Source: Calycina herbarum (taxonomy: Eukaryota > Ascomycota > Leotiomycetes > Helotiales > Pezizellaceae). Taken from it: a stretch of DNA of 64,000 nt. The notes below the pieces were generated by a model. It saw nothing but the letters and a program-made list of their open reading frames with translations, was not told where the DNA came from and did no database searches. The stretch spans positions 155,289 through 219,288 of the forward strand of contig LLEY01000104.1 of assembly GCA_001414485.1 (NCBI GenBank), written 5' to 3'. This document shows positions 11,250-22,740 of this stretch, piece by piece. The first letter of the stretch is position 1, and each line of letters opens with the position of its first letter. Made by a program: the position numbers and the translations under genes.

Positions 11250-11846
11250 ATCTTTGACTTTGAGATATAAATATGTAGCCTTCACTAGCATTCTATTGCC
11301 GGTGTTTTAATAATAGAAGAGTTTGGTATGATCTGGAATAACTTTAGTTATAGAACGACAATTTGCCAAGTAACCCGAAAAGAGAAATCTATGCTATTCA
11401 CAGGTTACCTACAAATAGCCCACAATTGAATTCAGTCCTATTTCCAGGTAACCTGTGAATAGCTAGAATATTCCAAAGTAAAATATGTACACACAATGGA
11501 AAAAGACTTATATCAGCAGTGAGTTTAATAACTTAAGCTATTAAATCATATTATTCGAGAGTATTAGTGTAATTTAATTAATTAATTAAAGTTTGAGATC
11601 ATTTAAAACTATAGAGTATTATGTGCTAATCTAAGTAATACTTATTTAATATAAATATCCTAGACAATTTAGAATATTCAAATTATCCAACAAACTACGG
11701 AGGTTTATTATAGCGGATTTAGAGTATGTCTCGACAGAATTCGCTAATGATATAATTAATTGGTGAATAAATCATACTGTCTCTCACTTGCCCTGTAATT
11801 TATATCACTATTATTGCTGAATTGAGATCACCAGAGTCTCAAAATT
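11250..11846. other. AT-rich intergenic region with a strong inverted repeat
   Basis: Lies between the broken DUF3632-like gene and the convergent acetyltransferase. Apart from the hairpin at 11393-11463 it holds AT-rich low-complexity sequence (a TAATTAATTAATTAA run near 11573-11588). No gene was seen. Confidence 0.5.
11393..11463. repeat. 26-bp inverted repeat with 19-base loop
   Basis: Left arm 11393-11418 and right arm 11438-11463. The outer 18 bases (GCTATTCACAGGTTACCT and its complement) pair perfectly. After a 2-base mismatch, AAATAG pairs with CTATTT. It could form a long stem in DNA or RNA, and could be a fold-back element remnant or a terminator-like structure. Confidence 0.7.
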
Positions 11847-12816
11847 TCAAGTACCAACACTTCGGATCATCGGAATACTACTCGCCTTCTCATCCATCGA
11901 TTCCTCCATTTTCTTCCACTATTCATAAACAACAATTAGAGAACCGAGCTGAAATTACTAAAAGTCGACAAATCTTACCCCACTATTCAACTACAAAACA
12001 CGAGAGAGATGAAAAGGAACTTACCCCAAACTTCTCATACAACCTACTAACCTTCCTCCCAGCATCAAGGTAACAATCGACGCCCAGTTTATCCGCGTAC
12101 TCCTTCCCCCAAATAAGCATCTTCCCAGCCAGACCTCTTTTCTGATATGCAGGGTCTGTTGCTATAATTTCCAGGACTGTTTGGAGTCTCAGCTTGGCTC
12201 CTTTTCCGTTAACCCGCCATGATAAGATAGAGAGACGAAGAGAGAAAGGGAGAAAGAGAAACAAAGAAAAAGCTACGCTCTCACATAAATGCTCCCGTCC
12301 CGTCATAACAACACCATGCTGCTTCTCCATCGGACCAAAAAACCTCTCCGTAATAAGCTCCTCATCCATTCCCTCTGCAACCGGGACGTTACCCCATGCC
12401 TCTTGCCATTTCTTGATTCCACCCGCGGGTTCAACAATCCACTACTCGAAGATTAGAATTAACAAAAAATCTCCAGGAGAGTGAGGTGCGAGACTTGCGA
12501 CCCAGTCCACCCTCCCCGGCTCCCTCACCACGTACCACAATAAAATAAAATAATAAACTCGACCTACCTTCGTAAACCCAACAACTTTCCCCTCCACCCC
12601 CTCCTCATCAAGTTCAACAGCAACAACAAACCTAACCCCATTCCCCTCTTTGGAAATCAACTTCTCAAACCCCTTCCCATACCACCCCCTCACAACCTCG
12701 GTATCAGGGAATAACTTCTGAACGAGCGGGATGGGGTCAAAGAAGCATTTGTACCATAGAGCTACGAGGGAGGGAACGTCGCTTTTGGTTGCGGGGCGGA
12801 GGATGAACTCGGACAT
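11847..12816 (-). CDS. GNAT-family N-acetyltransferase
   Basis: Acetyl-CoA dependent N-acetyltransferase of 209 residues. Four exons: 12816-12568, 12441-12285, 12176-12025 and 11918-11847. The joins give GFTKWIVEPAGGIKKWQEAW, then HLFLEIIATDPAYQKRGLAG, then EKFGWKKMEESMDEKASS. The N-terminus MSEFILRPATKSDVPSLVAL is the usual first strand-helix of the fold. Motif A is LEIIATDPAYQKRGLAGKML, with the Q-K-R-G-L-A pyrophosphate-binding loop (family consensus Q/RxxGxG/A). Motif B is YADKLGVDCYLDAG...LYEKFG. The internal insert with FFGPMEKQHGVVM is typical of fungal acetyltransferases of this type. Short reading frames covering intron 2 are artefacts. The substrate is unknown. Confidence 0.85.
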
Positions 12817-13274
12817 GGTTGGAAGGTGGGGTCGTGGACTTTTGAGAACTGAACTGAGAACTGAACGAAGGACTGAGTATCTGTATAGATACTTATACGG
12901 AAAGTAAATTCAGGAAAGGAAGGGAAAAACCTGGCATGCTATATACGTAAAAGATAGTGGACCAACCTACCAGCCAACAGATGCAGGTGAGATTCATATG
13001 ACTGCCGAGGTCACGATACTTCCTTCAAGTTTTCGGCCCCCAATATTTTGGCACGCCATCGACGGTCCTCATTTGAGAATGAAGGAGATTTTCAAGACGA
13101 CGTACAGGTAGTATACTTCTGTTCGACTAGCCCAATTGTATACAAAGAATGACAGTGAAAAGTGACCAGTAGCAGAGCACTTCCGACCAAGACTCAATCC
13201 GAAGGCGCCAACGAACGAACGTGATACTCCCAACCCCATCTCTAATCCCAAACCTCCAAGCAAACCCAACAGAA
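12817..13274. other. Intergenic region upstream of the acetyltransferase
   Basis: About 460 bp between the acetyltransferase start and the 3' end of the repeat-containing secreted protein gene. No coding or structured element was recognised. Confidence 0.45.
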
Positions 13275-14237
13275 CTAACCAGTCCAGTTGACACTCGGGT
13301 AGCCAGTCCGGTTACCAGTCAAGTTATGACGCTCATCCCAAATCTTCATCCAATCCTCCACAGTCCAATTACCAGTCGACTTATCGGTCCAGTTCCCAGT
13401 CCAGTTACCAGTCAAGTTATGACGCTCATCCCAATTCTTCATCCAATCCTCCACAGTCCAATTACTAGTCGACTTATCGGTCCAGTTCCCAGTCCAGTTC
13501 CCAGTCCAGTTCCCATCCCATTTCTCAGTCATATTGTGCTCCTCATCCCACTTCCTCAACCACTCAGTCTCATTCCACTGTCCCCCCTCCTTAGCATCCC
13601 TCCACATCTCCCTAATCTCAGCATCCACCTTCTTCCCCAACTCCACCCGTGCCTTCTCCCTCATCCTCTCATAAAGATTCTGGTAAAGAGTATCGAACTT
13701 TTCGGCATACCCCTCCCATCCCAAACTCCTCAACTCCCTGACACCACCAAGGCAATATTTTTGCTCTCCAAAGGCACTAAAACAATCATTCATGATCCTA
13801 AACTCCGTCATCTTCTTCTCCCTCTCCTCTTTCTCTGCTTCTTTTTCCTCCGCGAGCTTATCCCTTTCCTGTTCAAAAGCTCGAAGAGATATCCGATAAA
13901 GCTCGTAAAGTTCGCTCGTTGGGTCGACTCCCAAGAGAGGATTGGGAATGGTGATATTCGTAGGCAAGGTCGGGGTTGTTACGTGGTACAAACGGGCTGA
14001 GGATGCGGAGTTTACTTCCTCGTCGGTGAAGGTGAAGGCTTCGTGTCGTCTTATGTAGCGCTCGAGAGGGGTTAATTGGAGTCTTGGACTTGTATTCAAT
14101 GGTGTGGAGTCCCGGGCGGAGATTTTGGCTCTGGGGCCGATTTCGAAGAGGTCGAGTGTTGCGTCTATGAGGCTGGTTGCTGCGAGGGCTGGGCTTGTGA
14201 TGGCAAGTGCCAGGGGGAGGAGATGTGTGGTTTTCAT
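13275..14237 (-). CDS. Secreted protein with C-terminal Asn-Trp-Thr-rich tandem repeats
   Basis: Unrecognised protein of 320 residues, intronless. It starts MKTTHLLPLALAITSPALAA, a classic signal peptide with probable cleavage after ALA. The mature middle (about 60-220) is charged and helical, with an EKEAEKEEREKKM-like coiled segment and only two obvious cysteines (NDCFSAFGEQKYC). The last about 90 residues are a tandem repeat: a 31-residue unit built on NWTDKST, NWTVEDWMK, NWDERHNLTG and NWTG occurs about two full times with partial copies on each side. This gives more than a dozen N-x-T glycosylation sequons. The gene ends NWTG-stop with no GPI signal. It is probably a heavily N-glycosylated wall or extracellular protein; a role in surface interaction is speculation. 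Matching 93-bp DNA repeats lie at about 13290-13540. Confidence 0.75.
   Translation of the reverse strand: MKTTHLLPLALAITSPALAATSLIDATLDLFEIGPRAKISARDSTPLNTSPRLQLTPLERYIRRHEAFTFTDEEVNSASSARLYHVTTPTLPTNITIPNPLLGVDPTSELYELYRISLRAFEQERDKLAEEKEAEKEEREKKMTEFRIMNDCFSAFGEQKYCLGGVRELRSLGWEGYAEKFDTLYQNLYERMREKARVELGKKVDAEIREMWRDAKEGGQWNETEWLRKWDEEHNMTEKWDGNWTGNWTGNWTDKSTSNWTVEDWMKNWDERHNLTGNWTGNWTDKSTGNWTVEDWMKIWDERHNLTGNRTGYPSVNWTG
13290..13540 (-). repeat. Tandem repeat of 93 bp within the secreted-protein gene
   Basis: Plus-strand blocks such as CAGTCCAGTTACCAGTCAAG, then TTATGACGCTCATCCCA, then TTCATCCAATCCTCCACAG, then TCGACTTATCGGTCCAG recur at about 13310 and 13403 with very few differences. 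Shorter CCAGTCCAGTTCC units flank them. High copy identity suggests recent expansion or homogenisation. Copy number probably varies between strains. Confidence 0.75.
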
Positions 14238-15488
14238 GGTTGTGCTTGTTGGGAATTGGGGATTTGGGTTGGTGTTGAGAGGTTTGCGGGGAGGAAGTAA
14301 AAATGTAGCGAGGATGGGATATTTAAGAATTGGTGGAAAAGAGTGAGGGTTCCCATGGAGAAAAAGAAGTCAGAGGCTTAAGCATGGATACTGGTAAAAA
14401 GGTAATTGAGGATTTCTCATCAGGATAAGGTCGTCGCTCCCCCAAAGATTTGAATCTTTGGGTTTAAGTGGGGCCATATTTTGGACTGTGAGAAGCGGAA
14501 GCGGAAGCACTTGCCATTCTGATTCCAATATTTCCTGCCCTGTTCATTTGAGGAGAAAAGACAATTGCATCACTGTAGCACTCGTTGTGAAAAGTGGCCT
14601 TTTCTCTAATGAAATGGCGATATCTTATGAAAGAATCGAGCCTTCCTCTCCCCCGTTCGTCTTCTCACACCTTCTCACACAGAGCAAGCCACAACTTTTA
14701 ACCTACGGATAGCCATGGAAACCTTTGAAGAGACCGAACTTGGTGACCTTTCAATAAAACCCAGAATACAGCATATAATCATCAGTTGGGTGGTGGAAAA
14801 ATGGAAGAAACGCGACGGAAAAGAATTGATACTGCAATATGGGAAACCGCGCAGTGTTTCTAGAACTCTATCGCTTGCCACTGGGTAGCTCTCGCGATTG
14901 AGACTAGAACCACAGTTCATCAAAAGCAAAGAACAGAATCTGAGGGAATCCCCATACAAAAGACCGAAGCCTCGGATGATTTAGGCATGGAAATGACGAT
15001 GGGTGAGTAAAGGTACGGAATTGTTTCTTGAACATGGCATTTTCTGCATGCGCCGATTTCTGTTTCAGCTTTCAAATGCGAGAGCAGGGAAGCTGGAATT
15101 AGAGTGGGGCTATGCAAGGTCCGAGGTAGAGATTGCGCGATGTGAGTGGTGGAAAAGTAAAGTGGAGGATCAGTGACATCACCACCGCAGCTAAAATGGA
15201 CCAGGGCGCTTTTGCCTTGGAAACCACAAGCAGGGCAGGCGCGAACGGAAGGAAAACAACATGCTGGAATATATACAAGTAGCTGGGTCTGGCCCCGAGG
15301 TCCCCTTTTTCTCTGTGGGTGTGTTGTGACTGTTTTGCTCCTTTTGCCTTTGACTTCACCTGCACCCTTTGAAAGTGATCTCCTTTCCTCTCCCCAGCTG
15401 GCTACACACTACACTCCTAGCTTGCGCTCTCCCCATAATCTATCTCCCCAACCACCACCACAATCCTCGAGCGTCCATCCTCAACACG
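14238..15488. other. Divergent intergenic region
   Basis: A 1.25-kb spacer upstream of two divergent genes for secreted proteins. It contains a perfect short palindrome at 14441-14462 (10-bp arms CCCAAAGATT, 2-bp centre). No further gene was recognised; short frames here are not protein-like. Confidence 0.45.
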
Positions 15489-17132
15489 ATGCTTTCTCAC
15501 GTCCTACTGGCAGTTCTGCCAATTGCTCTTGCAGCACCTGCCCCAGCACCTGCCGCAGTCGCAGCCCCTCATCCTATGATCACCCCATCACCAACCCTCC
15601 AAGACCGAACTCCCTCTCGAGTCGACCAACGCGACCTCCTCAGCTCCATAAAGGGCCTAGATACTTACCTCGGTAGTCTTTTGGGCACATTTCCTTCCTA
15701 CGTCGCGAGCGGAGTTCCTCAATTCTTTCAGGATTTGCCTACTGGATCGGCTGTTGCGAGTAGTCTGGGAATCAAGGATGGAGATTTGGATGCGGCTCCC
15801 ACACAAGTTTTGAATATCCCGTAAGTGGGCCTAAAGCCTGATCTCGGGGAGGAACAATTGGCTAATAAAGAGTAGATCATATGCGAATTGGACAGAACAG
15901 GGTTGGAACTTGCGATTCCGTGGCAACGTCTTCAAACAGCCCAATATTTCCGAATCCAAACTCAATGACCTCGCAAATGTCTTCCTCGTAGGAACGTCGA
16001 TCGATAAATTACAACCTGCAGAACAAGCGCAAGCACGGAATTTGACAGCAGAAATCTTCGTCGTCCAACAAGATGATGAGCCAGTCAGTTTCAACATCGA
16101 ACCCGCTTCAAGTCAAGGAACAGATGGTACAAGCAGTGGAAGTAACGCCGTCACCCCAGGAGGAGGATCACAAAACATCACATTGGTCGGTTTAACCACC
16201 GCCCAAGGAGATTTCGATCAATTCCTTCCCCTAGCAAATGTCTCCGGACCAGGCGGTTATCTTATGCCCGGAAACGGCACACTACTACCTCAAAGAATCA
16301 ATGTCTACGCAACAGGTACCAACACAGGAAATGCAACTTCCTACTTGGTTCCAAGTCAAGGCCTCACCATTATCTCTGATATCGACGATATCCTTCGAGT
16401 AACAAGAATTTATCAACCCGCAGATGGACTTTTAAATTCTTTCGCAAAAGCATTCACACCATGGATGAACATGCCAGAGATCTACGCAAATTGGTCGCAA
16501 TCAATTCCGGATTTCCATTTCCACTATCTTACAACTACTCCCGAGCAAGTAACGAGAAATTACATGGATTTCATCTACAAGACCTACCCAGGAGGTTCAT
16601 TCGGTACTTTCCCCCCTCCCCTCCCCCCCCCAATTCCCAAGCTAACGTCCCCACAGACACACGCCCCCTCAACTTCTCCGACATATCCGCCACCCTCTCC
16701 ATCCGCAAATTCCTCCTTCAAAAGATTTTCATGACTTACCCACAACGAAAATTCATCCTCGTAGCCGACACCTCCAACTCGGACGTCATGAAAGCCTACC
16801 CCGAGATGGCCACCGAGTTTCCAGGCCAAGTCCAATGCATTTTCCTCCGAAATACCTCTGCTACGGATGACGGCGATAAATTCCCGTATGATACTAGTGG
16901 GTTCGAGAAGTTGGATAATAAGACGTATATGTTTTTTAAGGTTCCGGATGATTTGAGGGGGTTGGATATTGTGGGGGGTCAGTGTGTTAATTCGACGCTG
17001 AAGCAGAATGTTACTTTTAGTACGCAGGGGTTGCCTTTTGGGTTGAGTAAGAAGAGTGCTGCGTCGAGGATGGAGTTGGTTAGTGGATTGGTTTGGGTGG
17101 GTGTTGCGGCGGCGGTGTTTGGATTGTTATGA
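15489..17132 (+). CDS. Secreted APP1-like (DUF2183) phosphatidate phosphatase-fold protein, probably GPI-anchored
   Basis: Extracellular member of the APP1/DUF2183 HAD-like phosphatase family, 511 residues. Exons 15489-15820, 15876-16603 and 16657-17132. A signal peptide is visible (MLSHVLLAVLPIALAAPAPA). The catalytic region carries TIISDIDDILRVT, the DxDD motif at about 279-282. It is followed by PEIYANWSQ, FHFHYLTTTPEQV, the spliced SFDTRPLNFSDISATLSIRK, and KFILVADTSNSDVM, in the order seen in DUF2183 proteins. The C-terminus (SKKSAASRMELVSGLVWVGVAAAVFGLL, in two parts: a small-residue site then a hydrophobic tail) looks like a GPI-anchor signal. Many N-x-S/T sites agree with secretion. 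Yeast App1 acts on phosphatidate at actin patches; a secreted paralogue is common in filamentous ascomycetes but its substrate is not established. Confidence 0.85.
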
Positions 17133-18419
17133 TAGGATGGGATGGTTTGATTGAAGGCGTTTTTGGCTGGGTTTGTATAATGATTGGCATTTGAAATGGG
17201 TACCGGCATCTAGCATTTACTTGGAGATTTTACGAAGAGATGAAATATACGAAAATATCTCCAAAAACTATTTTGGGTTCTTCCCCTCTCCTATATAAAC
17301 CACCCTCAGAATCACGAATAGAAATCCAACTTTGACAACATTTCTACCACCGGTGATTGGGTTGGAACACTCCTCGCGCCCACTCTAGTCCCTTGATACC
17401 CCAGCTGTGATCTTGTATTCTGTTGAGAAAGTGGGATTCCTGCTGAGTTTTGGGTATTTCTTTTTACCTTGTTATGGGGAGGGGATTTGGTGTCGGAAGG
17501 GTTTGTGTTGTCGAAACTAGCATCTTCGTTCGCTTTGTTTCCCATATGGTGGAAAAGAAGGGAGAGGAGGAGGGAGAGGTTTTGGTTGGTTTGTTTGTTT
17601 CTTGGGAGGTGTTGGGGGGGGGGGGTTATAGTCGGTTGTACACACAGCCGAGAGTCAAGAACCTTAATCCATGCGAGTTCTCGTTGAATTTGTTGTTGTG
17701 TATTCTTGGGGATGTGGTGTCTTTAATAGGTCATGGGTGGTGGATGTTGATTACTTGTTCTTGTTTTTGAACTTTTTAGACTTCGTCTTGAGGAGGGAGT
17801 ACATATGTAAACCAAAGAATGAAGAATCAAAAGCCAGCTAACTTCCCACGCAAATCGGTATTCTCTCGGTCCGGTGGTAGATAAACATATTATACTAAGC
17901 TAGACTGAAAATTCGAGGTGATGAAGGATATCGTGTGGGTCTTGGCCCAAAATTACTACACGCTGCGGAGCCTTAACCATCTCTTCTCCGTCTCTATCTC
18001 TCCTTTCTATAATGTCCTTGCGGGGCCGTTGAGTGTTTCGTTATGGGTTGAATCTAAATTCGCCTCTTTGTCCCAATAGAGGGAGGGATTTGCTGTCAAT
18101 TGATTTCCTGCGGCCGAAATCGTTTTCTTCATTCGCTTGATTATTTGAAGAGGAGGGAGGGTGGGAAATGTAGATAGAAAGAGGAGACTTGAGGTGGTGT
18201 TTTTGGGTGTTGGATATTCCGACTTGAACTTTGGAAACAATTCGAGTGCTCTCAACTGGTGGTATCTATTATTCAACTGATGGCTGCAAAAGATTTAGAG
18301 AGGTAGTTCTCTATAGGTGGCTCCAGCCGCCTTGCACTTTTTGAGTTGTTTGTAGAGATGTGGGGATGTGAAGTGTGTAGAGCCAAGGTAGACTCATTTC
18401 TTTCAGCAACCTATATAAG
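17133..18419. other. Region without a confident gene, with possible small minus-strand coding pieces
   Basis: On the minus strand, 17545-17312 reads a 77-residue frame (starting MGNKANEDASFDNTNPSD) and 18276-18007 a frame of 89 residues. Both have somewhat protein-like composition, and 17700-17630 in another frame reads QRELAWIKVLDSRLCVQPT. They could be exons of one unrecognised minus-strand gene or noise. No domain was identified. A 13-G run lies at about 17614-17626. A CTATATAAACC motif lies at about 17290. Confidence 0.25.
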
Positions 18420-20030
18420 GAGTTTTTAGAGAGTTATATATAGGCTAGAAAGGGATGCGACGACTCAACACCTGTACGCGGTGCATCCTACGAACCTCCA
18501 GTACTCTATGAGTATCTGCAGAGCTAAGTTTGAGTCAGATGGAACTGGTGGTAGTCGTCGTCGCGATCGGCCGTCTTTTACGCCCTGCGCGCGGTCGTAA
18601 TTAACAACGGCGGAACAACCTTTGGCAGCACAACTACGCAACGACACTACACAGAGCCCTCGCCATCGAATATAATACCGAACCCATCGAAAGACATCCT
18701 CAAGCGTCCGCGGCGCGCTTTTTCGAGCCCTTGAGCATCCTTTCGACACCTCTAGAGCTACGGTGCAGAGTTTTCACTACTCTTGGCACCCCCTCATCGC
18801 TACGACACTATAACTTCCTCCAACAACGATATTGATTAGCAGAGCTACACAGAAGGACTAGGGCACCATCTGTGTAGGACCGAAGCGATGTCTACCCTGG
18901 CCGTTGGCTAATAGACGGGAACCTCTGCGTATTAGAATTGGCGGTGCTTATATATAGAAGGGAGCTGTAGGAGGGCGACATAGCAGCAGAGAGAACAGAG
19001 GCATAGCTTTAGGTTCTATTTCCTTTGTTTACTACGAGGCCTTGCGGATTCCCTACTAGGTAGCGCCCTTTCTACTAAAACCTCGACACGAAGCCAACAA
19101 TGCGACTATTCCTTATACTACGAGCCTACAAACAGAAAGACCTTTTTAGTCTTTCGGTTAGCAATAACCACAGATGCTTTAGCTGCGGGAGTCTCTATAT
19201 AGCCTAGGACAGAGGCACCTAGTAGATGGATAGGCATATTATAGGAGGATGAACTATAACCTCTACTAGCTAGTTAGAACAGTTATTACTTTGGTTTTCC
19301 CCTTTATAGTTTCCTAGAGTATACTACTAGCCTAGCTAGTAGTAGCAAATACATAGCTACTAGATTTCTTTTGTCTTTCCCTAATTCTATAAACTAATTA
19401 AGAATAAGAGCTGTTCCGAAAGTAGAGCTTCTCTTTAAACTGTCTCTTATAAATTAGCTTACTCGTTTACACCCTCTATAGCCTAGGGCACCCCTCTAGC
19501 GTCATTTGCCCTTATTTAGGACTTTTTAGGACTTAGACCACGCGATCTAGACTCTGCCTAACGTTAAATAGAAATAAATAAATAAATAAATATAGGCTAG
19601 AAAGGACTTTAGATCCTCTAATAGTAATACCGACTATTCTAGGCGCTTAGAGAACTTAGAGAAGTTCTCTAAGAACGAATAGAAGAATTCTCTATTTCTT
19701 AACATTTCTACAAAGATATAAGTGAAGAACTAAACTAAACTACCTATTTAAAGCTTAAATCGCAACTGACTATATCTTCTTATTAACTATAGAGAGCGGT
19801 GATTATATATAAAGTATAGATAATTATAATAATATTAAAAATAACACTTTTAGATAATTATCTCTTACTTTACGCTTATATAATATAATATATAACTTTG
19901 AGCTAATTAGAGAGCTCTATTTCGTAGACTTTTATTAACTTTATAAGTAACGTGTTTTATAAGCGAGTCGTCTACTTTTTCAACCTAGTATTATTATAAT
20001 ATAAAATACTTAATACTATACAAAGTTATT
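18420..20030. other. Unidentified decayed repeat sequence
   Basis: The first 600 bp (about 18460-19100) are less AT-rich and include a 94-residue minus-strand frame (18749-18465, starting MSKGCSRARKSAPRTLEDVF). I do not recognise it. From about 19150 the sequence is heavily mutated, with an AAAT microsatellite at about 19567-19592. Probably old transposon remnants. Confidence 0.35.
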
Positions 20031-20039
20031 ATTACTATA

Positions 20040-21578
20040 GAAGCTATCTAGTATTCTTTAGAACTTTCGCTATCTTTTATATCTAATATTTCTATCTAAT
20101 AAGTACGAGAATTATACCTAGTTTTACTATAACAGCTATAGTACCTATCTATACGAACTCTCTTCCTAGACTCTTTACCTTGTTTCTAGCTACTATTTTC
20201 CTTAGATATAATTAAATCAGCTACGTTACCTACTATTAATATCTCTTAACTCTTAATATACTTTCTCTTATAACTTTTACACTTAGTTATAGTCTTAGTT
20301 ATTATACGAAGACTAGTGATTCTCTTACGTATTAATACTATATTATATATTACCCTAGTTAAGCCTTTTTCGAGTTAATTAAGAGACTGAATAATAGAAC
20401 TAGGTAACGAGTCTTAATATCTTTGAATCCGATCTTAAATAAGCGTTAATTAAGCTATTATTTCGTATACGTTACTTAGTGTTTTAGGTGTTTATAGAGT
20501 GTCTTCTAGTATTATTAGTATTAGCGTATAAAGTCTTAAATCAAGCTTTAATAATATAGCTTCTAGGCTATATAGGACTAGCCTAGCCTCTTTAAAACTC
20601 GCGTAGATATTATCCTTTATAAACGCTTTATAAAAAGCTGCTTTAAATACTAGAAGAAAGGTTTCTTTAGTAATATAATTAATATAATTCTATGCTAAGC
20701 CTAATATCTTAGCTCTATATACTCGCTTTAATAGCGAGAAGTAGACTATATTAAGCAGCTATAGTAGGTATAATAAGTATAGAGATATATAGAGAGTAAT
20801 AATATTTAAGTCTTTATAGAGTTACTAGAATTTAAGCGAGTTATAGCTTTTATAACTATTAACAATTTATAAACGATATCCTTCTATACTTTATACCTTT
20901 ATATACTTGTTAAAATACTTTAACTATATAACTCTAAGCTTATTATTTATCTAGCTGTTATTATTAACCTTAATTACTTAATTATATAGTATATATATAT
21001 CTTAGTATTAGGTAGAAATAAGTACTTTGCCTACGAATATAATAAATAGCAGGATTGTCTATCCTATTACGTTAACTCTCTAAATAACTATAATCTACTC
21101 GCGATTACCTAGCTAAACTTGCTTTCGCTTCCTACGTGTTTCTAAGCTTATAATAATAAGTTAGAATAAAATAACTTCTATTATAAAGCTACTTTTGTTA
21201 AAGTTATAAATATTCTTATCTTAAATACTATATTTCTCTTTAATAGACTATATAAGCGTAAACTATAAGCTAATAACTCGCGGATCCTTAGTTAAAGCTC
21301 GCTAACGATTATATAAATAACTCTATCGAGTTTTAAGCTTAGGTATACGTTTTATAAAGTTATCCGGCTAGTTCCTACCTATAGGCTTTCCGTCGCGCTC
21401 TCTTAGTAGATTATTAGCTATATCTTATACTATATCTCTTATAGGCGAAAACTCTTACGAATCTAACTTTAATATATATCTAACTATTACCTTCTTCTCT
21501 AGCTTTATAAGCTTTTTCGAATTAGGCTAGTAATCGCGTCGTAAGAGCTTTCTAGCGCGTCGATTAGAGAGAGTCTTT
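20040..21578 (-). mobile_element. Fot1/pogo-like DNA transposon relic, RIP-mutated
   Basis: Reading the minus strand from about 21575 down to 20040 gives, with many TAG/TAA interruptions, the segment order of a fungal pogo/Fot1 transposase. The order is an N-terminal helix-turn-helix region (RKLLRRDY, KLEKKVIVRYILKLDS), RKAYR with the CENP-B-like part, and a DE-fold with EGYRL and YKSYNSLKF near 20860. Then come KETFLLVFKAAFYKAFIKDNI near 20600, a LKLDLRLYTL segment, and a C-terminal zinc-knuckle-like end (RYYSCYSKTRYNSRTY) near 20110. Cysteine and Trp codons have become TAT/TAG, as RIP predicts. The N-terminal end is cut by the adjoining gypsy LTR at 21579. Terminal inverted repeats were not found. 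Inactive. Confidence 0.75.
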
Positions 21579-22025
21579 TATAACGAAACTTAAACGAACT
21601 AAACAAAGATAACTAAGTCTCGAAGGTTGGTATATAGATAAGAAGTATAGATACGCCGGGTTTTTTACTTAGAAGTGAACTCGTTACTTATATTAAAGAT
21701 GTTAAATAAGATAATAAGATTAATAACTAAAGTTAAGTACGAAGCTCTTATTTAATAGTAGACGTGCTAGTATATATAGAATCTTCTATACTACCTAGAT
21801 CCTTATATAAGCCTAGATCCCTAGATCCTTTTAGATCCTTTAAGAGATCTAAGGGGATCTATTACGTAACTTACTAACGGTTATCTAATAGTAAGATCTT
21901 AGAATACCTAAATGTCTTTATATTACTAATTCTCTTTTATATTACCTTCTATTTTCTAAATATTATACCTTATCTTATTAGAGCGCTGTCTAGACTACTT
22001 ATTATATATAACGTGATTTATAACA
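21579..22025 (-). repeat. LTR (subtype 1) at the left end of element B
   Basis: 447 bp, reading TATAACG...TAACA on the plus strand (TGT...ACA in element orientation after RIP). It is followed by CTATCCCCTTCTT, the complement of the purine-rich primer of plus-strand synthesis. It shares the CCTAGATCCTTATATAAGCC segment with the LTR at 44147-44592. Confidence 0.85.
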
Positions 22026-22149
22026 CTATCCCCTTCTTAGCTTAGCGTATTCTTATACTTAAGTATAAGCTAAGAAACTTAGTTAGAGTACTAGTAGTAT
22101 CCTTTCCTTTCTATTATATCCTACTTTATATAAAAGAAGAAAGAAGAAC

Positions 22150-22740
22150 GAATACTTCTTATAAAAAGTATTAAAATAGTTTATAATAAAATATTACTAT
22201 GTTTTTACTATGCTTTCTAAAAACGTAGATGTTTTATTAATACCTTTTAATCTTCTAAATATTCTAAATATATTTATTTAAAGCTAAAATATAATAGAAC
22301 CGACGATGCTTAAGAGAAGAACGTTCTCTATACTAGCGACTAGTCCTCTATTAAAAGATAAGAGAAGAAGCTAGATAAGGAGAAGGAGGAGGCGATAGCG
22401 AAGATTCTATAGTTATGAAAGTAGAAGGCCTTTCTTAAAGAAAGGCGACGTAAAATATTCTATTAAAGGTTTCGCTTTCTTAATAAACTTAATACTACTA
22501 AGGAGGTAGAAAAGAAAGAGAAGGAGGAGAAAGAAAGAGAGGAATAAGAGTAGTAGGAGGCAGAGGTTACCTATCTAGTAGCCTTACCTATTCCTATTAA
22601 TTCCTAATCTAAGATAGTTCTTAACCTAGCCTTTCTTACTACTTTCTCTTTAGATTATAAAATATAAGTAAACTTAGGTTTTTCTAATAAAACTTCTAAA
22701 GTTCTATTAAGTAATAGTTAAGATTACTTTTTAGCTTCTA
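22150..22740 (+). pseudogene. Antisense accessory reading frame of gypsy element B
   Basis: This lies on the strand opposite to gag-pol, between the chromodomain end and the 3' LTR. With RIP stops it reads a Lys/Glu-rich helical stretch (KDKRRS...; EKKEKEEKEREE-like near 22500), then a Leu/Phe-rich tail ending DYF near 22720. The same segment, equally antisense, is in elements A, C and D, so it is a constant part of the family rather than chance. Confidence 0.6.
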
